Source: Edaphochlamys debaryana (lineage: Eukaryota; Chlorophyta; Chlorophyceae; Chlamydomonadales). From it: a DNA stretch of 64,000 bases. Numbering within the stretch: position 1 is the first letter of the stretch; each line of letters opens with the position of its first letter. Both the position numbers and the translations under genes were made by a program. Of this stretch, positions 45,430 to 56,200 are shown piece by piece. The stretch lies in contig JAEHOE010000012.1 of NCBI GenBank assembly GCA_016858145.1, positions 1,488,001-1,552,000 of the forward strand, in the 5' to 3' direction. The notes beneath the pieces are model-generated. The model was not told the DNA's origin, made no database searches, and worked only from the letters and a program-made list of their open reading frames with translations.

Positions 45430-45810
45430 ATGACCCTCGAGAAGGCAGCGGTCACGCTCTTGGAGGGCATCCGCGTCGGCTACTCGCTCTCGCCCGCTTG
45501 CTCTTGCACCAAGGGTTTGGCAGTCGCCACACAAGTCCTCACGCAGACGCTGGGGCGCCGCGACTCATTCCCGGGCGTCGACCTAAGCACGAGCGCTGCA
45601 ACCCTTAGCAGCTCCGTAGCGGCTGCGAAGCGCAGCTTCACCGAAACATCGCGGACGCCATCGCGGACGCAGCCTACTGCGCAGCCTGCGCTGCAGGTCA
45701 ACAAGGCACCAAGCGGAAGCTCGCCGGTGCCTGACTTAGAGCTCGCGGCGGAGGGAGAGCTGGGCGCCCGTGAGGCGGTGTACCTGGCGATGATGCAGCT
45801 GCCACGTTGA
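45430..45810 (+). CDS. hypothetical 126-residue ORF
   Basis: Starts in a favourable context (GCCACCATGA) and reads MTLEKAAVTLLEGIRVGYSL to LAMMQLPR. It is Ser/Thr/Ala-rich in the middle with no recognised domain. It lies between two convergent genes. It may be a small gene, the first exon of one ending near 46373, or chance. Confidence 0.25.
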   Translation: MTLEKAAVTLLEGIRVGYSLSPACSCTKGLAVATQVLTQTLGRRDSFPGVDLSTSAATLSSSVAAAKRSFTETSRTPSRTQPTAQPALQVNKAPSGSSPVPDLELAAEGELGAREAVYLAMMQLPR

Positions 45811-47230
45811 CCCGGCGGGGGAGGCGACCAAAAGGGCCTAGCAGGTGCGTGGTCCACCGGGAGAAGGGGGAGGGGGTGGTGGTGCGGGAGGGGGAAGGGG
45901 ACAGGGGAGGAATAACCGACGGCAGGGGAGGTTGCAGCGGGGTGTGGCCTTCTGCCCAAAAGCATGGGCCCCAGTGGTCCGTGGACGGGAGGGTTGGCTT
46001 CGCTGGAGTGTTAAGCTGCTTCCAGGTTGACGCGCTGACGTCAAGGCCCGCACCCTGAACCCCGCTCAACAGGCTTCTGGCCGGAGGGCCATGCGTTGAT
46101 GTGCGCCTGCTGACGGCGGGGCCGGGGCAGCTGTCGGCATGCCGGCTGTGGTCAGCCGGCGGGGCGGTGCGCTCTCGAGTTTCCAGCCGCGCCAGTCGGT
46201 CAGAGCGCCAGGCGGGACTCGGAGAGGCAGGCGAGGCGCAGGCGTCCTCCCTGATGTCGAGTCACGCCGCAGCCCGGAAGCGGGGGCGCCCCTGGGCTCA
46301 GGGGCACCGACGGCAAGAGGAGGGTCAAGAGCAAGGCGCAGGCGCTGCACGCCGCAAGCGCTCTAGGGTCTAGGCCCGGGTCCCGGGGTTCCCCCTGGAG
46401 CCAGGAGGGCGGGGCCGTCCCTGGCAGCTTGGGCACGAGTGTGGGAGCGCAGGGGGCTGGGGAGAGAGCCCCTGGCGTGGAGAGGAGGCGGTTGGTGCAG
46501 GGTGGGGCCCGCCTGGGTCAGCCCGGGGTCTGCGTGGGCCTGAGTGGAGAGTGGCGCGAGGGGCGTGAGAGGCGTGAAAACCCAACAGGGTATCAGCGTT
46601 TGACACACATTATATGGACTCAATGGCTGTGCGGAGTGCGGGTTTGTAGAGGACACACACGGGCGTACAGGTTCTGCCCCAGTAATGAATTGTGGGAGCG
46701 TGTGTTGCGTGGTGGTGGGCGTGCGCGGCTTGCGTAGCGGCGGGGAGCTGTGAACATGCTGGCACGTGGCCGAGGCTGGGGCCGCCTAGGTGCGGTCGTC
46801 CTTGCTCGTGTCACAGCGCGCCCCCGCCACTGGCTTGGCTTGGCTGCATGCTATGGGGAACGCCAGCGAAAGCCCTCGTGTAATACTCCGTAGTACGCTC
46901 GTAGCACATGGGCCACAGAGCCAGGCCCAAGCCGTAAGCTCGTAACCACAACGACGCATCCACACCACCACACCACCACACGTACGTCACACATGGGGGT
47001 CAACGCCTTCAGCATCTGGCTGGCTGTCCATCCATGAGCCAGGACCGGCCATCCATGCACGCAATCACACTATCGGTAACCAGAGAGACGCGTCCACACC
47101 ACGTCCGGGCGCTGCCACACGTCCCACCTCCTCCTGGGCACCCTGGACCCAGCCATGCGCAAGCGCTGCTGCTCGACGCCCCAATGCCCAGGAGGCGTGC
47201 TGCTCAGCTGAAGGGCCCCCTCGGCCTGCC
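45811..47230. other. convergent intergenic region with one exon-like stretch
   Basis: After an AACAG at 46068-46072 an open frame runs to TAG at 46373 and ends with a basic AT-hook-like segment (RKRGRPWAQGHRRQEE, ARRKRSRV). It could be the last exon of a small gene, but the upstream exon cannot be joined in phase with confidence. From 46374 to 47230 I see nothing. Confidence 0.3.
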
Positions 47231-50200
47231 TTAGCCCGAGCGGCTCTCCTGCACTTTCCACAGCCACTGCCCCGGCCCCGAACGTGCGCCCAAGCGCCGC
47301 CGCCGCTGTCCGGACGGGACCCCGCGCGGGTGCCTCCCAGCCAGGTGCCTCCGCTCCCCCTCCCCTTCTCCCTCCTCCCCCTCTTGCCCCTCCACCCCCT
47401 CCACCCCCCCTTCCTCCCCCAGGTCCGGCCCCCAGTCCAGCCCGAACTCCCCCTGCGTGTCGTGGCAGGCGCCCCCCAGCGCCAGGCTGCCGTTGGGCAG
47501 GGCGTAGGCCTGGGTGCGGTGCGCCCGGTAGGCGGCCCCGAAGGCCGACTCTTTGGAGCGCGGCTGGGGCGTGCGCGCGTCGCCGGACCGGCCGTCGAGC
47601 AGCGAGGCGGCGTAGCGGAGGAACTGGGGGAGGGAGAGGGAAGCAGGGAGAGGGTGGAGGGCCACAGATGGAACGTGAGGCAAGGGACTTGGGACATGGA
47701 AGAGGTGGGGAGCGGGAGTGTGGTGGGTCAGCGATTCCGCGCACGTAGGGCAGAAAAGGGGGGGGGGTAGGAAGGGAGGTAGGGAGAGGGGAGTGGCGAG
47801 GGAGCTCGATAGCGGAGGGCACGCTGCAAGGATTATGCGAGGGACGGGTGACGGGCTGTGGACTGGGCGCACTCGCTGGTTGACCCTCCTCACACAGCAC
47901 ACACCACCCCTCGGATTGGGCGGGATGCGTCGGGTCGGGGTCAAGCGAGCAGCCATTCACGCCATCGCTCTTCCCACCCCCATCCCTGCATCCCCCCTGC
48001 TCGCCTCCATGAACTGGGTCGGGTCGGGCCGTATGTGTTGGTCGCGGGCGCAGTAGGAGCAGGACACATCGGCTGCACGGGACGGGAGGAAGGGGGAAGG
48101 TCGGGGAAGGGACGGCGAAGGGTGGCAGCGGGTTCGGCCCAGCAGCGTACACAGCACGCAATGCACAACTGCTTACGGTATGCAGCCCGCGCCCCGCACG
48201 CCCTGTCGGCTTACAGCACAGCTCCACACAAACTCACGGTAGTCCCATGGTCTGAAGCCCCCTGCCCTGCTGCCCTACTTGACAGGCGGCCACCCTTGCA
48301 CACTTGGACGCCTGACACCCAGCCTGCCACACTCCCATCCCTCTCCCCATCTGCTGCCCACCTACCGGCGCGGGCCGTCCCAAACCCTGGCTCCTCGTAT
48401 TCCGCAACGCGGCACTGCCGGGGGTCCTCCACGTTATAGCCGAACACGCGTATGGGGAAGCCTGGGGGCAGACGCGGATTGGGAGCCGCGCTCACATGGG
48501 GCGGTGCATGCACGATCAAGCGCCCTAGCAGCGGGTCTTGCTGCACTTCCCGCACAGCCCTCGCACCCGGCTCCAGACCCAACCTTCTCCAACGAAAGCC
48601 AACTCCTTCAGCATGGACAAAATGGGCACCGGTATCATACGCCAGAACGATTGTCGAAACGCGGGCGCCCGAGCAGCGGGCCCTGCCGTGCCGTGCGTTA
48701 CCCCCTGTCCCCGGCCTCTCGCACGTGTCGCCCACGCACCGCATCCCTCCATGAACTCGTACATGAAGCCGTTGGCCCAGTCGCAGTGCTCACTGCCGAA
48801 GAAGCCTGATGGGCGGGGGCAACCGCGGATAAGTTTGGTCGTACGTGGGCGGGTTAGGCCGACAGGCAGAGGCAAGGCGCACACCAGACCCGCGGCCTGG
48901 CGGCCTGCAGCCTCGTGCGTGTGCCGCACCGGTTCCACGTGCCCCCCCCTTGGGAGGGTTGCCCGGACTTGCATACCCCTGGCCCCCACACTCACAGGGC
49001 CGGATCTCCAGCAATCCCGTGTGCCCCCCCTCCTCCATGAAGGCAGCGTTTACGGCAGCTGGGGGGAAGGGACGAGAAGGAGAGGGCGGGGGCCGATCAG
49101 GCGTGCGTGTCACACGCGGCCCTACGCACGCGGAGGTCGGGGCCCACGCCCCCACCTCATGTGCACGGCTGCACCCCAAGGCCCATACCCCCAGCCCCCC
49201 TTCCGGCCTCCGCACCAGCCCTGCCCCCAACCATCGCCCCTCTCCTGCTCACCCGCTCCGTGCACCGCCACAAACAGATGCGCCGACCTGGCCGCCGCTA
49301 TGTTGGCGTACACCCGGTTCACGCCGTGCAGCTCGGGGGTTTCGCGGGTGGTCAGCACGCGGCAGCTCACGCCGCTGAAGCGACCGGCGTGGAAGCCTGC
49401 AAGGGCACGGAGAGGCGAAAGAAAGGAAGGGACACCCTCCGTTCAGGGGACGACGGGCGGCGTAAGCCAGCGCGTCTCCAAGCGCCTTCCCGCCCGGGTC
49501 ACGGGCTTGCCAGAGAGGGCCAGCGAGCGCCTGTCCTCCAGGCCCCCAACACGGGTCTCCAGTCCCACCCACGCCCCCGTCTCGGCCCGCCCGCGCGCAC
49601 CCTCGGCGTTGGCCCGCATGCATGCGCTCATGAGGTCGTGCACGTTGAGGATGTTGCGGGTAGCGCCCTCGGTGCGGGCCTCCAGGGCCACTCGGAACGT
49701 GGGGTCGCGGCGCAGGGGCGGCAGCGGCTGGACCTCCTCCCCCGCCCCCGTCCCGCCTGCTTTCCACGGTGCGTGCTGTGCGTGCCGTGCCTGGCCTGAC
49801 GAGACCCGCGCCGGCGGCTGGTGGCTGCCGGGGCGTTGAGGCGCCCGGGCTCGAGCGCCCAAGCCCAGAAGCTGCCGCCTGAGCCCCTCGGCCCCCTCCC
49901 CGGCCCCGGCCCCTGGACCCGGCCCCTTCCCAGCCTTGAGCTTGAAATCCGGCAGCCAGGGCCCGGCTTGTGCGGTACCGGCGGACCGTACGGCGCGCCG
50001 CCGCCGCCGCCGTCGCCCAAGCGCGTGCGAGTCCCAGGACTCCAGCGGCAGCGCTGCAACGGCCTTCATGCCTGCCTCCTCGCTGGATCCAAAGCCCAGC
50101 GGATCGGGCGGCAGGTACGGCAGCAGCTCTGGCAGCAGCGATCTGGCCACGTCCATGATGCCCTCAACGTACTCCCCAAACTGGCAGTACAGGGCCTGGG

Positions 50201-52001
50201 ACAGAGAGGGGACCCAGGGGAAGGGTACGTAGGGAAGCTGGAGGTAGTGACCGCCGTCAGTGTTGGCATGCACAGCTACCCACTCATTGTTCGCACAACC
50301 AGCCACCCGCCTACGCTTCCACTCCGCCCCCACGCTCCTCGCCCTCCACCCCTCCCTGCCCGTGACCCACCGTCTCGAAGCACCCCACCGCTACGCCCTC
50401 CGCCGCCCACGCCGCGGGCCATCGCGGTCGCCCCGCCAGCGCCTCCAGCTCCCCCAGCGCCACGGGGGGACCGCGGGCGGAGAAGGGCGCCAGCAGGGCG
50501 TCGTGGAAGGGGAGCAGGCCCAGGCCCAGGGGGGTGGCCAGGACAAGGGTCACGCGGTTGTCTGGGGGAGGGGGAGGGAGGGGGGAGGAAGGAAGCGGAG
50601 GGAGATACTGGGGAAAGATGGGAATGGGTGGGGCGCTTGGGTAGGGGTAGGCGGTGATACCCTGGTTCCCCCATCTAGCACCCCCGTACCGATACCAGCA
50701 ACGAACCGCGCACCCGCCATGGGCTTCTTCCGGAGGAAAACGTCCAGGTTCCCCACCAGCCGAGCCACCACCTCCCCGAAGTTGTAGGGCCTGGGGGTGG
50801 GGAGGGGGGGGGGGGGGACGGAACGGCGGATCTAGGCAGGGGGCGGATGGGCCCAGCTGGACCCAGGATTGGGTCGGGCGGTTACCGTACAGGGTCCGAG
50901 CAACGCTCTTCGCCCTGCAGCCCGGCCTGCACCAGCCTGATGCCGGGCGCCCATTGGAGTTCGGGTGTGCCGGGTGGGGTCCTTCCCCCGGGGCCGTCAG
51001 CTCTGATGCCCACTGTGCCAAGCCCGGCTCCGGCCCGAAGGCTCCGCAGCGCTACTGGCAGCCGTCCACCCCAGCCGCTCACCAGTGCTGAGGGCGAATG
51101 GGGGTGAGAGGGGCTGGCCAAGGTCAGAGCGAGAGCTTCGTCATCGGGGCCCACTCGCGGCGGACGGCTGTGTGGTGTACTTCCACCCAGCCTCCCAAAG
51201 GCGCGCGGCTCACCGTAGTGAAGATGACGGGCAGCGTGCAGTTGGAGAAGACTGGGTTATGCAGCAGCGGGTTGGATTCGAGCCTGGGGGTGCCTCGACA
51301 GCGGGGCAGCGGTGGACAGGTCTGGCGTGTTGGCGGTGTATGGCCGGAGAGTCCTACGGCGAGGGTTTAGGGCCCACCCACCGGCTTGCTCGACGGATGT
51401 GCAGGAAGTGGTCCGGCTGAGGGGATGAGTCAGGTGGCGCAGGTGGGGTAAGGTTACGGAGTTTCAGCACCGGCACACTCGGATGGGGCGGGCGCAGGGT
51501 CCGGGCCACGCTCCACCTCTGGACACGAACCCGCGCATCAACCACCCCTGCCCACCCCTGCCATCAAGCTCGCCCTTCGGGCTCCCCACAGAGCGCCCTG
51601 CTACCCCCAGCACTCCCGCACCTGTCCGCCCACTAACACGTCGCTGTTAAACCTCATGGAGGGAAAGTTCCTGCGCGGGGTCAATGTGCGTTGGCTCGGG
51701 AGTCGGCCCATCCAAGAGTTCCCCGAGCTCCCGCACCACAGCACAGGCTTCACCAGCTCGCTGCGACGAAGTCGTCGGCCATCGGGCCCCAGAGGTCCGC
51801 TCCCTCCAGCTGGTCGAGCGAGACGTTGTCCGCATCGTTGAACGACACCAGCTCGCCTCCTTCAACGCACACCCGCCTAAGCTTTACACAGCGATCATCC
51901 GGGACGCGTGATTCATCGAGGCGAGGGCGCTTGCAAGATGTCGCGTGCCCATCAACGGCGGTCACGGCGAGCAGAGCCGCGACCAGGAGTGAGAGGGTCA
52001 T
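47231..52001 (-). CDS. GT61-type glycosyltransferase with signal peptide
   Basis: Exons: 52001-51754, 51670-51622, 51416-51382, 51283-51214, 51087-51083 (possible micro-exon), 50790-50714, 50561-50371, 50195-49601, 49396-49253, 49058-48996, 48805-48740, 48461-48366, 48072-48005, 47623-47231; about 699 residues. It begins with a signal peptide (MTLSLLVAALLAVTAVDG). GT61 (DUF563) features: VTLVLATPLGLGLLPFHD, NILNVHDLMSACM, the nucleotide-sugar site VYANIAAARSAHLFVAVHGA followed by AFMEEGGHTGLLEIRP, and the late Cys-rich WANGFMYEFMEGC and CSYCARDQ. Such enzymes act in ER or Golgi on wall glycoproteins or O-glycans. Exon 8 carries a Gly/Ala/Arg-rich insertion. The intron after ..DPTQFME uses a GC donor (48004) or a GT donor at 47977. 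The last exon ends in a Glu/Gly-rich tail. Confidence 0.82.
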
Positions 52002-53250
52002 CTAACCTGCTGACATTGCAAAAAGATTGGGCAGTGAGCGGTTTCCGATTGTTAACTACCTCACTCCTGGCAGCTTCCCGGGAGGAGGCCGTCGTGTACG
52101 TCGCCGTACATCTCGTACGGCATCGGGTTTGGGGTGATATGGCTTGGCCACCATGTCGAGTACCTGACACCTAGGCCACGCTCCCGCCCGACCACCCAAG
52201 ATTGCCCCCCCGCCCCTGATTAACTCCAGGCTGCGCCGAGCTGTCGTCCTGCCTGGTACGAGTGCTAGGAGACCGGGAAACTGTCCAAAGTCTTAAAGGC
52301 TAATGGTTTATTGTGCGTCTGTGCACGTGAGTACCTGCTGTCATCTGGCCCATCCACGCCAGCCTACACCCGCCACTCCCCCACCCCTGATGGCGCCTGA
52401 GCAGCGCAGCAGCCGGGGCTCTCTGCTTCGACGCTCCGGCAAATCCGGATCACCAACGGGCCCCCACGCGACGTGACTGCATAGGCGCAGCCCCTGATCC
52501 GCCTCCAGGCAGGCAGGAACTCCAGCCCTGTCTCCGGCGGACCAAGAAGTGTAGGGGTGCTTCAGCCTTCCGTCAGGGCCGAAACCCGTGCTGCCCCTTC
52601 CACGACCCTCTGTCCCTGCCCCCCCCCCCTGGCTGTTAAGTTTGAAGCCATTACCTGGTTTCCACTGGGAGCGGAACTTGTGGGCTTCGGGCGGTTTGCA
52701 GCCGTCGTACTCACACGACGGAAGTGGGGCACAGCATACCAGGGGTGGTGCAAGGCCCCTGGCAAGGCTCTGTCGGTTCCGGCCGGCGGCGTTGTATCGG
52801 GCCAAGACGGGGCTTAGTGCAAGAGGCAGGACATCCGTGCCCTTGCGTTGGGGCAAAGAGGTTGCGGGATGGGCGGGGGGCGATGACCGAGCGAGGCAGA
52901 ATTCGCCGTGTGTGTATGTACGGCGCCTCGTTGCCCACGGTCCGTTTTGCCCTGCTGGGTTGCCCGCTCTACACAGAGCTGAACCACCTGCGCAACCTCG
53001 TCGGCGCACACGGCTAGTGATAGGCTGCCCCTGGCCCACCGACCTGGCTCGAGAGTCGAGACGAGAGGCGGAGAGCCACACACGTTCAGGGTCGACACGC
53101 GCGGACCCAGTCCACTCAGCCCAGGTTACCGCGTTCAACTCTATCACTACATATTGGCTATTGCAATTGAGTGGGCCGCTGCCAGCGCCCGCTGGGCACC
53201 AGAGCCAACATCCATCAAGAGTGTCGCGCCCGCAGCGTTGACGCGCAGCC
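52002..53250. promoter_or_regulatory. divergent region between GT61 and COQ8 genes
   Basis: 1.25 kb that must hold both promoters. It also has decayed coding-like pieces: a minus-strand stretch around 52640-52720 reading EYDGCKPPEAHKFRSQWKPG up to a GTAATG donor-like site, and a plus-strand retroelement-like relic listed separately. A 375-codon open frame spans the minus strand (53468-52341) but lacks domain logic. Confidence 0.4.
52880..53014 (+). pseudogene. possible non-LTR retrotransposon C-terminal relic
   Basis: The frame reads RGRIRRVCMYGASLPTVRF then ALLGCPLYTELNHLRNLVGA and stops. It recalls the C-terminal CxxCG..ETVEHxLLxCPxY motif of non-LTR reverse transcriptases. Flanking sequence shows no intact polymerase, so at most a decayed fragment. 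Confidence 0.3.
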
Positions 53251-56200
53251 ATGTCCTGGCTGGCTCCCAAACAGCTGGAAGATGCGTCGCGCGTGCTGCG
53301 TGGGCTCGCGCTGGTCGCTGCGCGGATGGCCACGGACAGGTGCGTTGGTGTCGCTGACGCTTTCGCGCCACATAGCAGACGGTCGCTCCTTACAGACGCT
53401 AAGTCTTCTGCCGCGGCTCTCTGTCTGGCGCGGTCGGCGTGTTCACCCCGTGTTGCCATCCCTCGCATCCCCGCCCGTCCCCCTTCCTCCCTCGCAGCAA
53501 CCTAGTCCGCCGGGCTGCTGCCTCCGACTACCAAAAGGCGATGCAGTACGTGGCAGACGTCCTCCACAACGAGGCAGCTCACGTACAGGACGCGGCTGCG
53601 GCGGCGAGTGCCGCTGCCCGAGGCGACGCTGCCGCCACGCCGGCCGCTGAGTCCGCTGCCGGCTCACACCACCACCCGCCGCCCGCTGGCGCCGGGGAGC
53701 CCTCGGCAGTTGCTCCAGGCACCCCTAACCCCTCCCACTCCCCTGGCTTTGCCAGTACCAGCAGCCCCACCAGCAGCAGCACGCGGGAGGCCTCCGCGTC
53801 CACGTCAGCGGCATCCGCATCCGTACCGGGGTCAGGCTTTCCCCGGCCGGGCCCGCTCGGCGGCCTGCCCCTGCCCTCGACCCTGCCCCGGCTGGATGAC
53901 GCGCTCGCCAGCGTTGCAGCCGCCGCCGCCACTGCCGCGGGGTCGGCGCCCAGCTTCGCCGTGGAGGGGCTGGCGCGGGCTGCTGCGGCGGCTGCGGCGG
54001 CGGGGCGGGGCCTGGCACCGGAACCGCCGTTCGCTGCTGCCCCTCCTCCCTCTCCTCCTCCTCCTCCGCCCCCTCCTGCCTCGTCGCCTGCTGCCTCCAC
54101 CACTCAGCCGGCCGCCGAGGCCGCCACCGCGCCGCTACACCCACCCCCCGCGCCCGCAGCAGCCGCAGCGGAGGCCCAGGCCCAGGCTGCGGCCCCCAGC
54201 CCCGCACCGCCTGCCTCACACGAGCCGCCCAGCGCCTCCCCTTCGCCGCAACACACACCCACCTTCACTACCACCGCACCCGAGCCGGCCCCCACCTCAG
54301 CCGCCGCTGCTGCAGAGCCCACCGCGGCCCCCCTAGCCGCAGCGGCGGGGCCCCTGGACGTGCCTCCCCCCAGTGCCCGGCTGCCCTCGGTCCACGATGA
54401 CGTGGTGGTGGCGGCCATAGCGGGGCCGGGGGCGGGGCCGGCGCTGGGGGCGGAGGGGCAGCGCCCCGACCTGGCCAGCGCCCAGGCAGCCATGGAGGCA
54501 GAGGCGGAGGGGGGGGCGGGGGCGGGGGTGGGAGCAGAGGCGGGAGCAGCGGCAGGGGCGGGGCAGCAGGCGCGCACGGAGGAGGTGTCGGCTGTGGGGG
54601 CGGCGGAGCAGGCGGTGGAGGGGGCAGGGGCGGCGAAGGCGATGCCGGCCACCCCTCCGCCGCCGCCGCCGCGGACGCGGAAGCTCAGGGAGCGCAGGTG
54701 GGTCCCCATTTTCCTGCATCCTGCACCCTCCCCCTCGTCCCGCTTGGTCGCCTCTCACATCTCTCTCATCCCCAAGTCCTTAAACCCTAAACCCCAAACC
54801 CCTGTCTCCCCCCGTATCCCCCACTCCACTCCACTCTCCTCGAGTCCTCGCCCCCCCCGCCCCCCCCCCGACCCCTAGGGTGCCCGAGTCCCCCATCGGC
54901 CGTGCGCTGGGCTTCGCGGGCCTGGGCGCCTCCCTGGTGCTGGGCTCCCTGTCGGACAACGTGAGCCGCGTGCTGCGCGGCCCGCCGCCCGAGGCCGCAG
55001 CAGGCGCAGCACGGGCCGGCGGCGGCGGCGGCAACGCCTTCCTGACGGAGGCCAACGCCGAGCGCCTGGCCAACGCGCTGTGCCGCATGCGGGGCGCGGC
55101 GCTAAAGATCGGGCAGATGCTGTCGATCCAGGATGAGTCGGTGCTGCCGCCTCAGGTAGGGGGTGAGGGGGGAGAGGGGGCAGATGCTGTCGATCCAGGA
55201 TGAGTCGGTGCTGCCGCCTCAGGTAGGGGGTGAGGGGGGAGAGGGGGCAGATGCTGTCGATCCAGGATGAGTCGGTGCTGCCGCCTCAGGTAGGGGGTGA
55301 GGGGGGAGAGGGGGCAGATGCTGTCGATCCAGGATGAGTCGGTGCTGCCGCCTCAGGTAGGGGGTGAGGGGGGAGAGGGGGCAGATGCTGTCGATCCAGG
55401 ATGAGTCGGTGCTGCCGCCTCAGGTAGGGGGTGAGGGGGGAGAGGGGGCAGATGCTGTCGATCCAGGATGAGTCGGTGCTGCCGCCTCAGGTAGGGGGTG
55501 AGGGGGGAGAGGGGGCAGATGCTGTCGATCCAGGATGAGTCGGTGCTGCCGCCTCAGGTAGGGGGTGAGGGGGGAGAGGGGGCAGATGCTGTCGATCCAG
55601 GATGAGTCGGTGCTGCCGCCTCAGGTAGGGGGTGAGGGGGGAGAGGGGGCAGATGCTGTCGATCCAGGATGAGTCGGTGCTGCCGCCTCAGGTAGGGGGT
55701 GAGGGGGGAGAGGGGGCAGATGCTGTCGATCCAGGATGAGTCGGTGCTGCCGCCTCAGGTAGGGGGTGAGGGGGGAGAGGGGGCAGATGCTGTCGATCCA
55801 GGATGAGTCGGTGCTGCCGCCTCAGGTAGGGGGTGAGGGGGGAGAGGGGGCAGATGCTGTCGATCCAGGATGAGTCGGTGCTGCCGCCTCAGGTAGGGGG
55901 TGAGGGGGGAGAGGGGGCAGATGCTGTCGATCCAGGATGAGTCGGTGCTGCCGCCTCAGGTAGGGGGTGAGGGGGGAGAGGGGGCAGATGCTGTCGATCC
56001 AGGATGAGTCGGTGCTGCCGCCTCAGGTAGGGGGTGAGGGGGGAGAGGGGGCAGATGCTGTCGATCCAGGATGAGTCGGTGCTGCCGCCTCAGGTAGGGG
56101 GTGAGGGGGGGAGAGGGGGCAGATGCTGTCGATCCAGGATGAGTCGGTGCTGCCGCCTCAGGTAGGGGGTGAGGGGGGGAGAGGGGGCAGATGCTGTCGA

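Noticed and set aside
51263..51290. TTGGATTCGAGCC as a tRNA T arm
   Set aside because: It lies in a GT61 exon boundary, and no other tRNA arm is found around it.
52341..53468. 375-codon minus-strand open frame upstream of COQ8
   Set aside because: It overlaps COQ8 exon 1 and its promoter and lacks recognisable domains. Only short pieces look coding, so it is not called as a gene.
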